DNA of 36,121 nt from a virus: IMG/VR virus record IMGVR_UViG_3300042465_003543, positions 1 to 36,121 of that record; one strand, given 5' to 3'. Position 1 is the stretch's first letter; each line of letters opens with the position of its first letter. A program made the position numbers and the translations under genes. The notes beneath the pieces were generated by a model. It was given only the letters and a program-made list of their open reading frames with translations, ran no database searches and was not told the origin of the DNA. Shown here in pieces: positions 8,387-15,201 of the stretch.

Positions 8387-9151
8387 ATGACGCTCGTACT
8401 CAAGGCTGGAGCGATCATTGTTGAAGGTGGACTCCTCGGCGCAGGGCAAGACTGCTGCTGCGGTTCGTCCTCATCGAGTAGCAGTTCGTCCTCGTCGAGC
8501 AGTAGTTCGTCATCGTCCAGTGACTCGTCCTCGTCGAGCAGTAGTTCGTCATCGTCCAGTGACTCGTCCTCGTCGAGCAGTAGTTCGTCATCGTCTAGCA
8601 GTTCGTCCTCGTCATCGAGCAGCAGTTCGTCATCGTCAAGCAGTGACTCGTCCTCGTCCAGCGGCTCGTCCTCGTCCAGTGGCTCGTCCTCGTCCAGCAG
8701 TGGGAGCAGTTCCTCATCTGCATCCGTGGAATGCACTACCGACGGAGACTGCGGATGCGAGCCTGGATACACCTACTATCCAGAGGCGGCGGGGAGTGGA
8801 CACAGCGGATGCTGCCCGCCCGGATCGTACTATGAAACCGGGCATGGCTGCTGGAATGGCGAGCCCGGAACAGAAACGGCGGCTGGCGAGAGTCGATTCT
8901 GCTGCTGCGGCAAATGCGGGCCAGCGTATCTCCCGCAGCCTGCGTCTGACGGCTCGACTCCGTGCCGAAAGTGCTCGATCTGTAAAGGCGAAGGACACGC
9001 TGGCGGGCCTTACGGAGACTTCATTTCGATGCTTGACGCATACGGCGCGCTCGGGGTTTCGACGCCACTGTCTGAAGTCCTGTGTGAAGACGGATTTTAT
9101 TTTGAGACGTGCGAGTTTGAGTTTGACCCAGACAATCCCAACAACTGCTAG
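8387..9151 (+). CDS. Polyserine-tract, cysteine-rich tail-region protein
   Basis: The 254-residue protein has three parts. Residues 1-26 end in a Cys triplet ('DCCCG'). Residues about 27-112 are almost pure serine, interrupted by single Asp or Gly. Residues about 113-254 carry many Cys in short clusters ('CTTDGDCGCEPGY', 'GCCPPGSYY', 'FCCCGKCG', 'CRKCSICKGEG'), suggesting disulfides or metal binding. The polyserine part is encoded by mixed TCG/TCC/TCA/AGC/AGT codons, so the protein sequence and not just a simple DNA repeat is maintained, although exact 39 bp units are present. It lies after the tail-tip genes and before two glycosyltransferase-like genes. I infer an extended, possibly glycosylated, surface-exposed linker plus a compact tip domain; this is not established. 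Confidence 0.75.
   Translation: MTLVLKAGAIIVEGGLLGAGQDCCCGSSSSSSSSSSSSSSSSSSSDSSSSSSSSSSSSDSSSSSSSSSSSSSSSSSSSSSSSSSSSDSSSSSGSSSSSGSSSSSSGSSSSSASVECTTDGDCGCEPGYTYYPEAAGSGHSGCCPPGSYYETGHGCWNGEPGTETAAGESRFCCCGKCGPAYLPQPASDGSTPCRKCSICKGEGHAGGPYGDFISMLDAYGALGVSTPLSEVLCEDGFYFETCEFEFDPDNPNNC
8486..8595 (+). repeat. 39 bp tandem repeat within the polyserine tract
   Basis: Bases 8486-8524 and 8525-8563 are identical 39 bp units, and 8564-8595 match the first 32 bases of a third. Each full unit is in frame and encodes 12 Ser plus one Asp. Such an in-frame repeat can expand or contract by slippage or recombination without a frameshift. Confidence 0.9.
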
Positions 9152-9570
9152 TGGCGACAAGAATGCAAAAAATCAAAGACGTGATGACGCCGAATCGACT
9201 CCGTGCGTTGAATGCTATGGCACTCTCAAAGCCCGACGGATTTTTGGAGAAGGTGCTGGAACTTCCGAGCGACGCCACAGCCAAAGACATTTTGGCGGTC
9301 ACGACCTCGCTGCAAGGTGGCTCAATCTCTTTGACTCAGAAAGCAAAAAACTTCGCCGTCGCCACGGCGAAACACATAGCAGCAGGGTCGCCAACGTGCA
9401 GCGACGAGGAGATAGGTCGCCGACACGACATCTGCCTCGGCTGCGAGTTCTTCAAAGACAACTCATGCAGCAAGTGTGGATGCCCAATCTCCAGAGATAA
9501 GAAGTTCATCTCAAAACTTGCGTGGGCAGATCAGTCGTGTCCCGTCGGAAAGTGGGGGCCAGCGTCGTGA
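9151..9570 (+). CDS. Small Cys-cluster (zinc-ribbon-like) protein, DUF6171-type
   Basis: The 139-residue protein starts with GTG overlapping the preceding TAG. The C-terminal 50 residues hold 'RHDICLGCEFF', 'NSCSKCGCPIS' and 'DQSCPVGKW', a C-x2-C / C-x2-C-x-C / C arrangement that probably binds zinc. I recall this 'RxxIC..C......C..CGC.......C....CP.GkW' module as common in small proteins near phage tail genes. The N-terminal part is helical and basic. Coupling to the polyserine gene upstream and the glycosyltransferase downstream (GTGA overlap) puts all three in one translation unit. Confidence 0.7.
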   Translation: MATRMQKIKDVMTPNRLRALNAMALSKPDGFLEKVLELPSDATAKDILAVTTSLQGGSISLTQKAKNFAVATAKHIAAGSPTCSDEEIGRRHDICLGCEFFKDNSCSKCGCPISRDKKFISKLAWADQSCPVGKWGPAS

Positions 9571-10319
9571 GCGACACGCATACCGGGCGAGCCGTTGATC
9601 GAAGGAGCCGCTTCTGCGGGTTTGCTGCGTTTGCCGCCTTTTATCACATCGCCGCGATGGGCAACTGGCAAGAGGTTGTCCTAGAGCAAAAGAGCATCAC
9701 TGACGCCGTGGGGCTGCGACCTCAATGCTTGCTGCTCGGCAGCGACGATGACGCGGCGTGGGCTCGCCAGCAAGGCCTCGACGTTCGATGGGTGCTGAGC
9801 GACTTGGGGCAATACGAAACTCCAACGCTTGAGAGGCTGCACGAGTGGTGCCTCAACAACAGGGACGGTGCTGTGTTGTATTTCCACACCAAAGGTGTGA
9901 GCAATCCGCAGCACGCTGGCAAGCGGTTCTGGCGATGGATGATGATGGAGCACGTCGTTGCGAGATGGGGATACAACCTCAGGCGGCTTGAGTTGGTTGA
10001 TCTGGTCGGCGTGTGCTGGCAAGACTCGCCGTGGATGCCGCATTTCAGCGGAAACTTCTGGATGGCTCGTGCAGATTGGGTGTCCGTTTTGCGGCATCCG
10101 CGAGCACACCGCGACACGGGAGGGCCGAGTGTGTGCGGCAATCCGTGGGAGCGAATGCACGCCGAACTATGGATCGGTTCTGAGCCGTGGCATTCTGTGG
10201 ATTCACTGGTATGCCGGAACGAAATCATCTGGGAGGCGGACTCGCCGTTCTATCGACCTTACGACGGCTTGACGTTTGACGAGGTTGCGAGACTCATGAC
10301 CTCACAGGTTCGGCCATGA
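9567..10319 (+). CDS. Glycosyltransferase-like protein
   Basis: The product of about 250 residues starts at GTG 9567, overlapping the previous TGA; an in-frame start 45 bases upstream lies inside the previous gene and is less likely. The signature is 'GAVLYFHTKGVSNP', then 'LVDLVGVCWQDSPWMPHFSGNFWMARADW', cited here as 'DLVGVCW' and 'PHFSGNFWMARADW'. This pattern belongs to a family of glycosyltransferase-like proteins found in phage and capsule loci, with 'FHTKG' and 'FSGNFWWA' cores. No transmembrane segment is visible, so it is cytoplasmic. It is immediately followed by a GT25-type gene and preceded by the polyserine protein. Confidence 0.65.
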   Translation: MSDTHTGRAVDRRSRFCGFAAFAAFYHIAAMGNWQEVVLEQKSITDAVGLRPQCLLLGSDDDAAWARQQGLDVRWVLSDLGQYETPTLERLHEWCLNNRDGAVLYFHTKGVSNPQHAGKRFWRWMMMEHVVARWGYNLRRLELVDLVGVCWQDSPWMPHFSGNFWMARADWVSVLRHPRAHRDTGGPSVCGNPWERMHAELWIGSEPWHSVDSLVCRNEIIWEADSPFYRPYDGLTFDEVARLMTSQVRP

Positions 10320-11635
10320 TGCAGTTGTTTGACCGAGTGGTTGTGATTTCCCTGCGGCGGCGAGCCGACCGGATGCGACGCCTGTCGGCAAGGATCGCCG
10401 AGTGCGGCTGGCCGTTCGCGGAGCCGCAGACATTCGATGCCGTAGACGGCAACGCGGTCCCGTGTCCCGGTCAGTGGAGGTCTGGTGGCGGTGCCTACGG
10501 TTGCCAGCAGTCTCACATACGGGTTCTCCAGAACGCCCTGATGGACGGCGTGGAGCGGATGCTCGTCATGGAGGACGATGCGGAGTTTAGGAACACATTC
10601 GCCGCAGACGCTGCGGCGTTTCTTGAGAACGTGCCAGACGATTGGGAATGCCTCATGCTCGGCGGGCAGCACATCGCCCCGGCCACGCCTGTGTGTGATG
10701 GTGTTGTCCGATGCAAAAACACGCAGAGGACTCACTGCTACGCGGTCACTCGCGAAGGCATGAGGACGCTGGCGAAACTCTGGTCAGAAAGCGTAAACCA
10801 CATCGACTGGGATATGGGTCCATGCCTCGGGATGCGGGGGAAAACTTACGCACCAGCGACGTTCCTCGTCGGTCAGGCCTCGTCGCAGAGCGACATCAAC
10901 GGCAGGAAGAATCCGACGCAGTTCTGGACGCCGCCTCGCGAGTCCTTGCCGCTCCTGTGGTTGCAGGCTCCGCGTGAAGTTGCGGAGCAGATGCGGGAGT
11001 ACGGATGCCACTACGGGGCCGACCTCGACAAGAAAGGCAACGACGTTGGACTCAATCGCGCCTTTCCCTCGCCGGGGCGATACGTCGGCGGCATCCAGAA
11101 GTTCATTGGACACGTCACATGGGAGTGCGAGTCGTTTGTTGAGAAGTTGGGGATAGCCACCATCTGGCATCCCAACGCGACCGACGCCTGTGCCGAAGCG
11201 TTGCTGGCTGACTGCTCTCCCAACGTAATCAAAGCGGACACGTTTGAGCAGGCAGCGGCGATGGCCTCGACGCTGTTCCCCGAACTGTTTACGCGCCGGG
11301 CGACCACCACGAAGCCGCCAATCCTGCTGATGAAAACTTCTCGGCAGATTGTTGAGTCGCTGCGAGGCATGAGGCTGATCCACACAGGACACTGGCGAAA
11401 CGAAGAAACAGGCGTGGACAACGGGCTGGCTGCGATCATTGGCGAAGGCAGAGCGTGCCTCCGCGAGTGGCATTCGGTGATGGAGCGGGAAGCAAACTGG
11501 ATGAACTCTGTCGTGGCTGTGTGGCATCCAGCGGCGACTAGAGAACTTGCTGCCACGGCAGGCAGGCGGGTTGTGGTTATAGAGGCCGACAGCATTGACG
11601 AAGCACGGAAACAGGTAGAAGCCGCAACGCTGTAG
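10316..11635 (+). CDS. Glycosyltransferase family 25-like protein with duplicated C-terminal module
   Basis: Residues 1-200 match GT25 (LPS-type beta-1,4-galactosyltransferase) proteins: 'VVVISLRRRADRMRRL' at the N-terminus, 'AYGCQQSHIRVLQNAL', the metal-binding 'MLVMEDDAEF', and 'THCYAVTREGMRTL'. These features place a nucleotide-sugar transferase in the cytoplasm. The protein is longer than a plain GT25 (439 residues). The extra C-terminal ~220 residues contain two related stretches, 'ATIWHPNATDACAEAL' with 'IKADTFEQAAAMA' and 'VAVWHPAATRELAAT' with 'IEADSIDEARKQV', so this part is an internal duplication of unknown function. It overlaps the upstream transferase by ATGA. The acceptor could be phage protein, phage DNA or host surface glycan. 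Confidence 0.8.
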   Translation: MMQLFDRVVVISLRRRADRMRRLSARIAECGWPFAEPQTFDAVDGNAVPCPGQWRSGGGAYGCQQSHIRVLQNALMDGVERMLVMEDDAEFRNTFAADAAAFLENVPDDWECLMLGGQHIAPATPVCDGVVRCKNTQRTHCYAVTREGMRTLAKLWSESVNHIDWDMGPCLGMRGKTYAPATFLVGQASSQSDINGRKNPTQFWTPPRESLPLLWLQAPREVAEQMREYGCHYGADLDKKGNDVGLNRAFPSPGRYVGGIQKFIGHVTWECESFVEKLGIATIWHPNATDACAEALLADCSPNVIKADTFEQAAAMASTLFPELFTRRATTTKPPILLMKTSRQIVESLRGMRLIHTGHWRNEETGVDNGLAAIIGEGRACLREWHSVMEREANWMNSVVAVWHPAATRELAATAGRRVVVIEADSIDEARKQVEAATL

Positions 11636-11676
11636 CGGTTGACAGCCCTGCCATAGTCGGGCGAAGGAGTTCGCCA

Positions 11677-11967
11677 GTGGCAGAGGATCACAACGTCACA
11701 ATCGACGGGAAGCGGTGGCTGCTGCGGTTCACGGCACTCCGTGGAGACGCGGCTGGCTGGACGTTCTTCGACAACGCGAAGCGGCCACGAATCTTGATTG
11801 ACGAAAAACTCAGGGGCGGCACTCGGCTTGAGACGATCCTGCACGAACTCGCCCACGCGGTCCTTGGTCCCACGATCAGTGAGGAGTCGATCACGGAACT
11901 CGCAAAGGTTCAGCGTCGCGTTCTCACGATGCTCAACTACAAGGAGGTGAAGGATGGCGAAGGGTAG
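11677..11967 (+). CDS. Small HExxH putative metallopeptidase
   Basis: The 96-residue protein begins at GTG 11677 with an AAGGAG RBS at 11664-11669. The motif 'ILHELAHAVLG' (H56-E57-x2-H60) is a zinc-dependent HExxH site like that in SprT/ImmA-type small peptidases. The segment before it, 'RPRILIDEKLRGGTRLETI', fits the strand and helix that usually precede this helix. No signal peptide or membrane segment is visible. It may process a phage or host protein, or be a degenerate scaffold. It overlaps the next gene by 14 bases. Confidence 0.7.
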   Translation: MAEDHNVTIDGKRWLLRFTALRGDAAGWTFFDNAKRPRILIDEKLRGGTRLETILHELAHAVLGPTISEESITELAKVQRRVLTMLNYKEVKDGEG

Positions 11968-12199
11968 CCTAACAGAGTCGGTGAGCAACGCGGTGAAGGA
12001 GTGCAAGCCATCTAGTTGGTGGGACGCGCTGCCGAAGGACGTGCAGGGCGAACTCATCGAGATTCGCAAAACTTTTCAGAGCGGTGGGTATCAGATCAAG
12101 CGGCTCACGCTGGCACGGATTCTTTCCGAAAAGTGCAAAGAGCGTGGCCTGCATACCTGTGCAACGAAAGGATTCGTTGAATGGCTGCAAAAAAACTAG
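11954..12199 (+). CDS. Small protein of unknown function, possible DNA-binding helical protein
   Basis: The 81-residue product has AAGGAGG just upstream and is predicted helical with 'SSWWDALPKDVQGELIEIRKTF' type amphipathic helices (Trp pair, then acidic/basic pattern) and a basic helix 'YQIKRLTLARILSEKCKERG'. It resembles small phage helix-turn-helix proteins adjacent to phosphoesterase genes, but I cannot name a family. Its end overlaps the metallophosphoesterase start by 19 bases, which suggests coupled expression. Confidence 0.6.
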   Translation: MAKGSLTESVSNAVKECKPSSWWDALPKDVQGELIEIRKTFQSGGYQIKRLTLARILSEKCKERGLHTCATKGFVEWLQKN

Positions 12200-13260
12200 A
12201 CGCCGCCGTAGCCGACGCGGTAGCCGACGCCTCGCGGCTGGCAACTGACGCCGAACTGGCACGCCTCCGCTCCGAGGTGGCAACGCTCAAGGGCAGATAC
12301 AAGGCTGCTCTGGCGGCTGTCGATGCCGAGCGGTCGCGTGCGGACTCGCTGCTTTCGCTCAAGGGTATCGAAGCGACACGTCGCTCCGCACCTGTTGCAA
12401 AAGGCCGGTCAAAGCAACACGACGCGACGATGGTTGTGCTGCTGTCAGACGTCCACTGCGAGGAGCGGGTCGATCCCGACACCGTGAACGGGCTGAACGA
12501 CTACTCGCTCGACGTGTGCGATGCACGGATGCACGAACTTGAGGAGCGGTTCTTCACACTGCTTGATCACGAGCGGCAACTCGCTCGCATCGACCGCGTG
12601 GTGGTGTGGCTCGGCGGCGACTTTATCAGTGGTCATATCCACGATGACACCGCTGAACTCGCTCAGTTGGCTCCGCTCTCTGCTACGCGGTGGATCGGTG
12701 AGCGGCTGCGCGCGTTCATCGACGCCGTTGCCGAGAACGCCAGCGAAGTGATCGTCGCAACGAACAGCGGCAACCACGGGCGAAGCACAGACAAACTCCG
12801 CATCGGAACGGAGATGGATCACTCGTTTGAACAGCATCTGTATCTCACGCTCGCGGGCAACGAGACTCGCAAGAACGTGCGGTGGCAAGTCGGAACGGGA
12901 TATCTCAACTATCTCGATCTCGACGGGTTCCGCGTGCGGTTCCATCACGGTCACGCGATCAAGTATGGTGGCGGCGTCGGCGGGATCACGATCCCCGTGA
13001 ACAAGGCAATCGCCGCATGGGACGCGATTGAACGAGCCGACCTGACGTGCTTCGGACACTGGCATCAGTTCTCGTGGCTCCGTGCTGGCCGATACGTCAG
13101 CAACGGAAGCGTGATTGGACACTCGGCCTACGCTACTCGCATCAAGGCCTCATACGAAGCACCGTGTCAGGCCGCGCTGGTCATTGACCACGGGCGGAAT
13201 GAGGTGACAATGGCGAAGCCGATCTACTGTGACCGCGATCTCAAAAAGGGGAAGTTATGA
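12181..13260 (+). CDS. Calcineurin-like metallophosphoesterase
   Basis: All core motifs of the calcineurin-like phosphoesterase fold are visible in this 359-residue protein: 'LLSDVHCEE' (D90, H92), 'WLGGDFISG' (D147), 'NSGNHGR' (N198, H199), 'FHHGHA' and 'CFGHWHQF' (H293, H295). These coordinate two metal ions and hydrolyse phosphodiesters. The N-terminal 70 residues form an Ala-rich coiled coil, an extension not needed for catalysis. Phage enzymes of this type are candidate nucleases or signal-nucleotide hydrolases; the substrate cannot be read from the sequence. The gene sits ahead of a DUF1599-like nucleotide-associated gene, and their ATGA overlap suggests one operon. Confidence 0.88.
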   Translation: MAAKKLDAAVADAVADASRLATDAELARLRSEVATLKGRYKAALAAVDAERSRADSLLSLKGIEATRRSAPVAKGRSKQHDATMVVLLSDVHCEERVDPDTVNGLNDYSLDVCDARMHELEERFFTLLDHERQLARIDRVVVWLGGDFISGHIHDDTAELAQLAPLSATRWIGERLRAFIDAVAENASEVIVATNSGNHGRSTDKLRIGTEMDHSFEQHLYLTLAGNETRKNVRWQVGTGYLNYLDLDGFRVRFHHGHAIKYGGGVGGITIPVNKAIAAWDAIERADLTCFGHWHQFSWLRAGRYVSNGSVIGHSAYATRIKASYEAPCQAALVIDHGRNEVTMAKPIYCDRDLKKGKL

Positions 13261-13784
13261 ACGACACGATTGAAGATGCGAACGAGTTGCTCCGCGCTGC
13301 TGTGAAAATCCGCCGCGAGAACCAAGCGGCTGGTAAGCCTCACGAAGATTGGTACAGCGTGCCGCAGGGGGAGACAGATCCTCGGTACTTCATCACAAGT
13401 ACCAAGGAAACGAAACCTCTGCCGGAAAAAACTCTGGCAGAGGTTCATTACCATCATGGATCGCATCCTACATCGCAGGCGTTCTTCGAACTGTGCGACC
13501 GGATCAAAGGGATGCACGCCAGCAAGAGTCGTGACTACGGCTGCCCGTCAGGCACTGATCCGCTGGCAAACATCCGCAACGGAGCCAAGTTCGTCGGCAT
13601 CCCGGCGTGGCGTGCTGCGATGGTGAGGCTCAGCGACAAGGTCACGCGGCTGGCGACGTTCAACGCAACCGGTCGGCTGGAGTTTGAAGGCGTCGAGGAC
13701 ACGCTGCTCGACTTGGCTTCGTATGCGTTGCTCTCGCTCGTCCTCTACCGCGAGGAACACGATGCAAAGTCAACTCACGAATGA
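13257..13784 (+). CDS. DUF1599-like (nucleotide modification associated) protein
   Basis: In the C-terminal 100 residues of this 175-residue protein the pattern 'SRDYG....DPLANIRNGAKFVGIPAWRAAMVRLSDKVTRL' (cited in parts: 'SRDYG', 'PLANI', 'VGIPAWRAAMVRLSDKV') followed by 'VEDTLLDLASYALLSLVLY' matches DUF1599/Nmad1, a MazG-like all-alpha family found in phages. Acidic residues in 'EDTLLDLA' would bind magnesium. The family is linked by comparative genomics to modified-nucleotide metabolism. The N-terminal 70 residues are variable and of unknown role. Confidence 0.75.
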   Translation: MNDTIEDANELLRAAVKIRRENQAAGKPHEDWYSVPQGETDPRYFITSTKETKPLPEKTLAEVHYHHGSHPTSQAFFELCDRIKGMHASKSRDYGCPSGTDPLANIRNGAKFVGIPAWRAAMVRLSDKVTRLATFNATGRLEFEGVEDTLLDLASYALLSLVLYREEHDAKSTHE

Positions 13785-13929
13785 TGACCTTGTGACGATG
13801 GAGCAGGCTGCACGTCGGTTCAGTGGTGCATACACTGGAACGAGCGGAACGCTTGCAGGGTACGTCATCCTGTTGCTCAAGGAAGTCCAGCGTCTCAAGG
13901 TGGAAGCAGCACATCGTAGCGAGCGATGA
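13762..13929 (+). CDS. Small hypothetical protein, 55 aa
   Basis: The frame begins at ATG 13762, inside the end of the DUF1599 gene, with GCGAGGA upstream; an internal ATG at 13798 would shorten it to about 43 residues. The product is helical ('GYVILLLKEVQRLKVEAA') with the motif 'MEQAARRFSGAYTG'. It is followed by the large hairpin at 13932-13992, so it is probably the last gene of this operon. No family is recognised. Confidence 0.5.
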   Translation: MQSQLTNDDLVTMEQAARRFSGAYTGTSGTLAGYVILLLKEVQRLKVEAAHRSER

Positions 13930-13931
13930 TC

Positions 13932-13992
13932 CGGACGGCGGGTTGAGCGGCGCGGGTTCCACTCCCTCCCCGCGTCGCTCCCCGCCTGTCCG
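13932..13992 (+). terminator. Large GC-rich hairpin, probable transcription end or processing structure
   Basis: The arms CGGAC/GTCCG, GGCGGG/CCCGCC and GAGCGGCGCGGG/CCCGCGTCGCTC pair in order (one G-T wobble), with a TT bulge on the left, a single T bulge on the right and a 12-base loop at 13957-13968. About 23 base pairs form. It begins three bases after the stop of the 55-aa gene. No T-tract follows, so intrinsic termination is not certain; RNA protection or processing is also possible. Confidence 0.65.
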
Positions 13993-14060
13993 TGAGGCTA
14001 TTGCTTCGCTATCGACGCGGAGGTACGATACCAATGAACGGCAATGAGGAGGGAAGTCCC

Positions 14061-14297
14061 ATGAACTATCTGACGATCGAGACGGCAGCAACGCGGCTCA
14101 AGTGTTCCACGAACGCTGTCCGAAGGGTTGCAAAGAACAACGGACTGGGGATTCTTGCGGATGGTCACAGGCTTGTTGCAATCTCCGAGAAGGAGTTGCC
14201 GTTCATCAAGCCGCATCTCCACAAGACGAGCGGCAATCCGGATTGGATTGCAGCAGGAAAGGCAAAGACGCGTTCACGGCGTCGGAAGCCAGCCTGA
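14061..14297 (+). CDS. Small helix-turn-helix DNA-binding protein (excisionase/MerR-like)
   Basis: The 78-residue protein begins at ATG 14061 after GAGGAGGG; an upstream in-frame ATG at 14034 also has a GGAGG and is an alternative. The pattern 'YLTIETAATRLKCSTNAVRRVAKNNGLGI' (in parts 'YLTIETAATRLKCS' and 'NAVRRVAKNNGL') followed by 'GHRLVAISEKEL' is the winged HTH of the excisionase/HTH_17 type: helix, turn, recognition helix, then a beta wing ending in a hydrophobic 'l'. The C-terminus is very basic. It sits alone directly before the duplicated regulatory element, so it is a candidate regulator of that element. Confidence 0.75.
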   Translation: MNYLTIETAATRLKCSTNAVRRVAKNNGLGILADGHRLVAISEKELPFIKPHLHKTSGNPDWIAAGKAKTRSRRRKPA

Positions 14298-14305
14298 TCC
14301 GGTCT

Positions 14306-14441
14306 CCATGTATATAGGGAATCGGAAGGAGCCCGAAACCGATTCACGGCGGCTCGTTTCCACGGCAGTGATGCGTAACACGGTTCCGCGTAACGGTTTA
14401 GCGTGCCGTGCAAACTCCCGCGTAAACTGTTTGTGACGCGG
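14306..14441 (+). promoter_or_regulatory. Duplicated non-coding regulatory element, copy A
   Basis: This ~135 bp stretch is collinear with 27009-27143 with at most small gaps. Shared blocks are CCATGTATAT, GGGAA, GGAGC, AAACC, GCGGCTCGTTT, GGCA, GCGT, CGTGCCG and two AAACT-type boxes. Copy A has the inverted pair CACGGCA (14361-14367) / TGCCGTG (14404-14410). Related 12-mers TGCCGTGCAAAC and CCCGCGTAAACT lie in tandem, with an inverted copy at the left arm. GCGTAA occurs three times (14373, 14388, 14420). The layout looks like operator or replication-initiator sites. Confidence 0.65.
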
Positions 14442-14549
14442 TTTCTTTTGCGGTGGTTGCGGGTGAACGTGGATTTTTCGACCACCACCCCCTCTAAAGA
14501 GCCCCCTAATAATAAAGAGGGCAATCCATCGGAGGCTGAAAACAGGCTC
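14442..14549 (+). other. Non-coding spacer between element A and promoter P1
   Basis: I see no gene here. Short inverted repeats are present (GGTGGT / ACCACC around a T-rich stretch at 14475, and CCCTCT / AGAGGG around 14488-14521), which could end or fold an upstream transcript, but neither is strong enough to call. AT content rises toward the promoter. Confidence 0.4.
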
Positions 14550-14603
14550 AAAAAAATATTCTGTAACCCCTATTGCGTTTTTCTGCCGATACCTTAAAAT
14601 GCA
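14550..14603 (+). promoter_or_regulatory. Repeated phage promoter, copy P1
   Basis: An A-rich UP-like block (AAAAAAATATT) is followed by CCCCTATTGCG, TTGCGT at 14573-14578 as -35, a 16-base spacer containing TTCTGCCGAT, and TAAAAT at 14595-14600 as -10. The same ~54 bp block recurs at 17731 and 19691, each time before a gene start, which strongly supports a promoter used by host sigma-70-type polymerase. Confidence 0.8.
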
Positions 14604-14648
14604 CCGGTCGCAGCAAACGAGCCGCGAAACACCAACGGAGAAAAAGCC

Positions 14649-14849
14649 ATGACCACCAAGTTTGCACTCGCCTCCACCGCATGGAGCCACGGCAAGACCG
14701 CTCTTTACCTCACGTCGTTCAGCACCAAAGGCGTCAAGTACAGCAGCGACGCCTCCAAGGCTCGCACGTTCCCCACTCATGCAGCCGCGAACGCCTTCCG
14801 CCGCAAGAACGAGCGGGGCTGGGGATGGGAAGTAGTTGCCGTTTCTTGA
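14649..14849 (+). CDS. Small hypothetical protein, 66 aa, first gene after P1
   Basis: The start is set by the ACCAACGGAG leader 9-18 bases upstream. The 66-residue product is basic and Ser/Thr/Ala-rich, ends 'ERGWGWEVVAVS' and has 'THAAANAFRRKNERG', suggesting a small helix-strand fold. It is the first gene transcribed from P1, so it may be made abundantly early. Family unknown. Confidence 0.65.
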   Translation: MTTKFALASTAWSHGKTALYLTSFSTKGVKYSSDASKARTFPTHAAANAFRRKNERGWGWEVVAVS

Positions 14850-14851
14850 TT

Positions 14852-14880
14852 CACACCAACACCAACACTAACACCAAAGG
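14852..14880 (+). promoter_or_regulatory. CACCAA-repeat translation leader (representative 1)
   Basis: Four near-copies of the hexamer ACCAAC/ACTAAC precede AAAGGAACC and the ATG at 14885. Similar C/A-only repeats ending in CGGAG or AAGGA occur before many neighbouring genes (14627, 15173, 15585, 19771, 20236, 20452). The unstructured C/A stretch should keep the RBS open. Confidence 0.65.
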
Positions 14881-14884
14881 AACC

Positions 14885-15169
14885 ATGATCATGTTCATCT
14901 ACGTCAGCATCATCCACGACACCAACAACAGCCCTGAGTTCCAACTTGAAGTGAACGACCGCCCCGTTGCAGCGTTCCCTCCGACTGTCGAGGGGCTGCG
15001 GAACCTTGGACGGATGATCGTGTTGCACTCTGACGATGGCTTCTCCTTCTCGTCCGACCTCGACTTCCCCGCTGAATGTGGCGTGTCGCTGTGTTCCGAC
15101 GAGATTTTCGCAAGCATCGACGATGGGATGGCTGCTGGACCGCGTAAGAGCGAGTTGGCTTTCGGCTGA
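14885..15169 (+). CDS. Small hypothetical protein, 94 aa
   Basis: The start is placed after the CACCAA leader and AAAGG; a second in-frame ATG at 14891 is possible. The protein is acidic with alternating strands ('MFIYVSIIHD', 'FQLEVNDRPVAAFPPTVEGL', here split) and ends 'GPRKSELAFG'. It contains several Ser-Asp rich loops ('HSDDGFSFSSDLDF'). I recognise no family. It is the second gene of the P1 unit, upstream of the GGCT-like gene. Confidence 0.6.
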   Translation: MIMFIYVSIIHDTNNSPEFQLEVNDRPVAAFPPTVEGLRNLGRMIVLHSDDGFSFSSDLDFPAECGVSLCSDEIFASIDDGMAAGPRKSELAFG

Positions 15170-15201
15170 TTCCCACCACCAACACCAAAGGAAACACGAC
15201 G

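Noticed and set aside
8326-8772. Antisense frame encoding Asp/Glu/Leu-rich repeats over the polyserine tract
   Set aside because: It is the mirror of the serine codon repeats and has no start context or domain; Ser-codon repeats read in reverse give D/E/L.
8418-9500. Arg/Ala/Val-rich + strand frame over the polyserine gene
   Set aside because: It is the +1 shadow of the Ser repeats and ends within the zinc-ribbon-like gene; low-complexity Arg repeats are an artefact of the repeat.
14306-14441. Possible CRISPR-like or tRNA-like structure in the spacer repeats
   Set aside because: Repeats are only 7-13 bp and irregular, there are no spacers of uniform length, and no cloverleaf with a T-loop GTTC and acceptor stem can be drawn.
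14403-14597. 64-codon frame covering the spacer and promoter P1
   Set aside because: It runs through the triplicated promoter and has no RBS; the segment is better explained as regulatory DNA.
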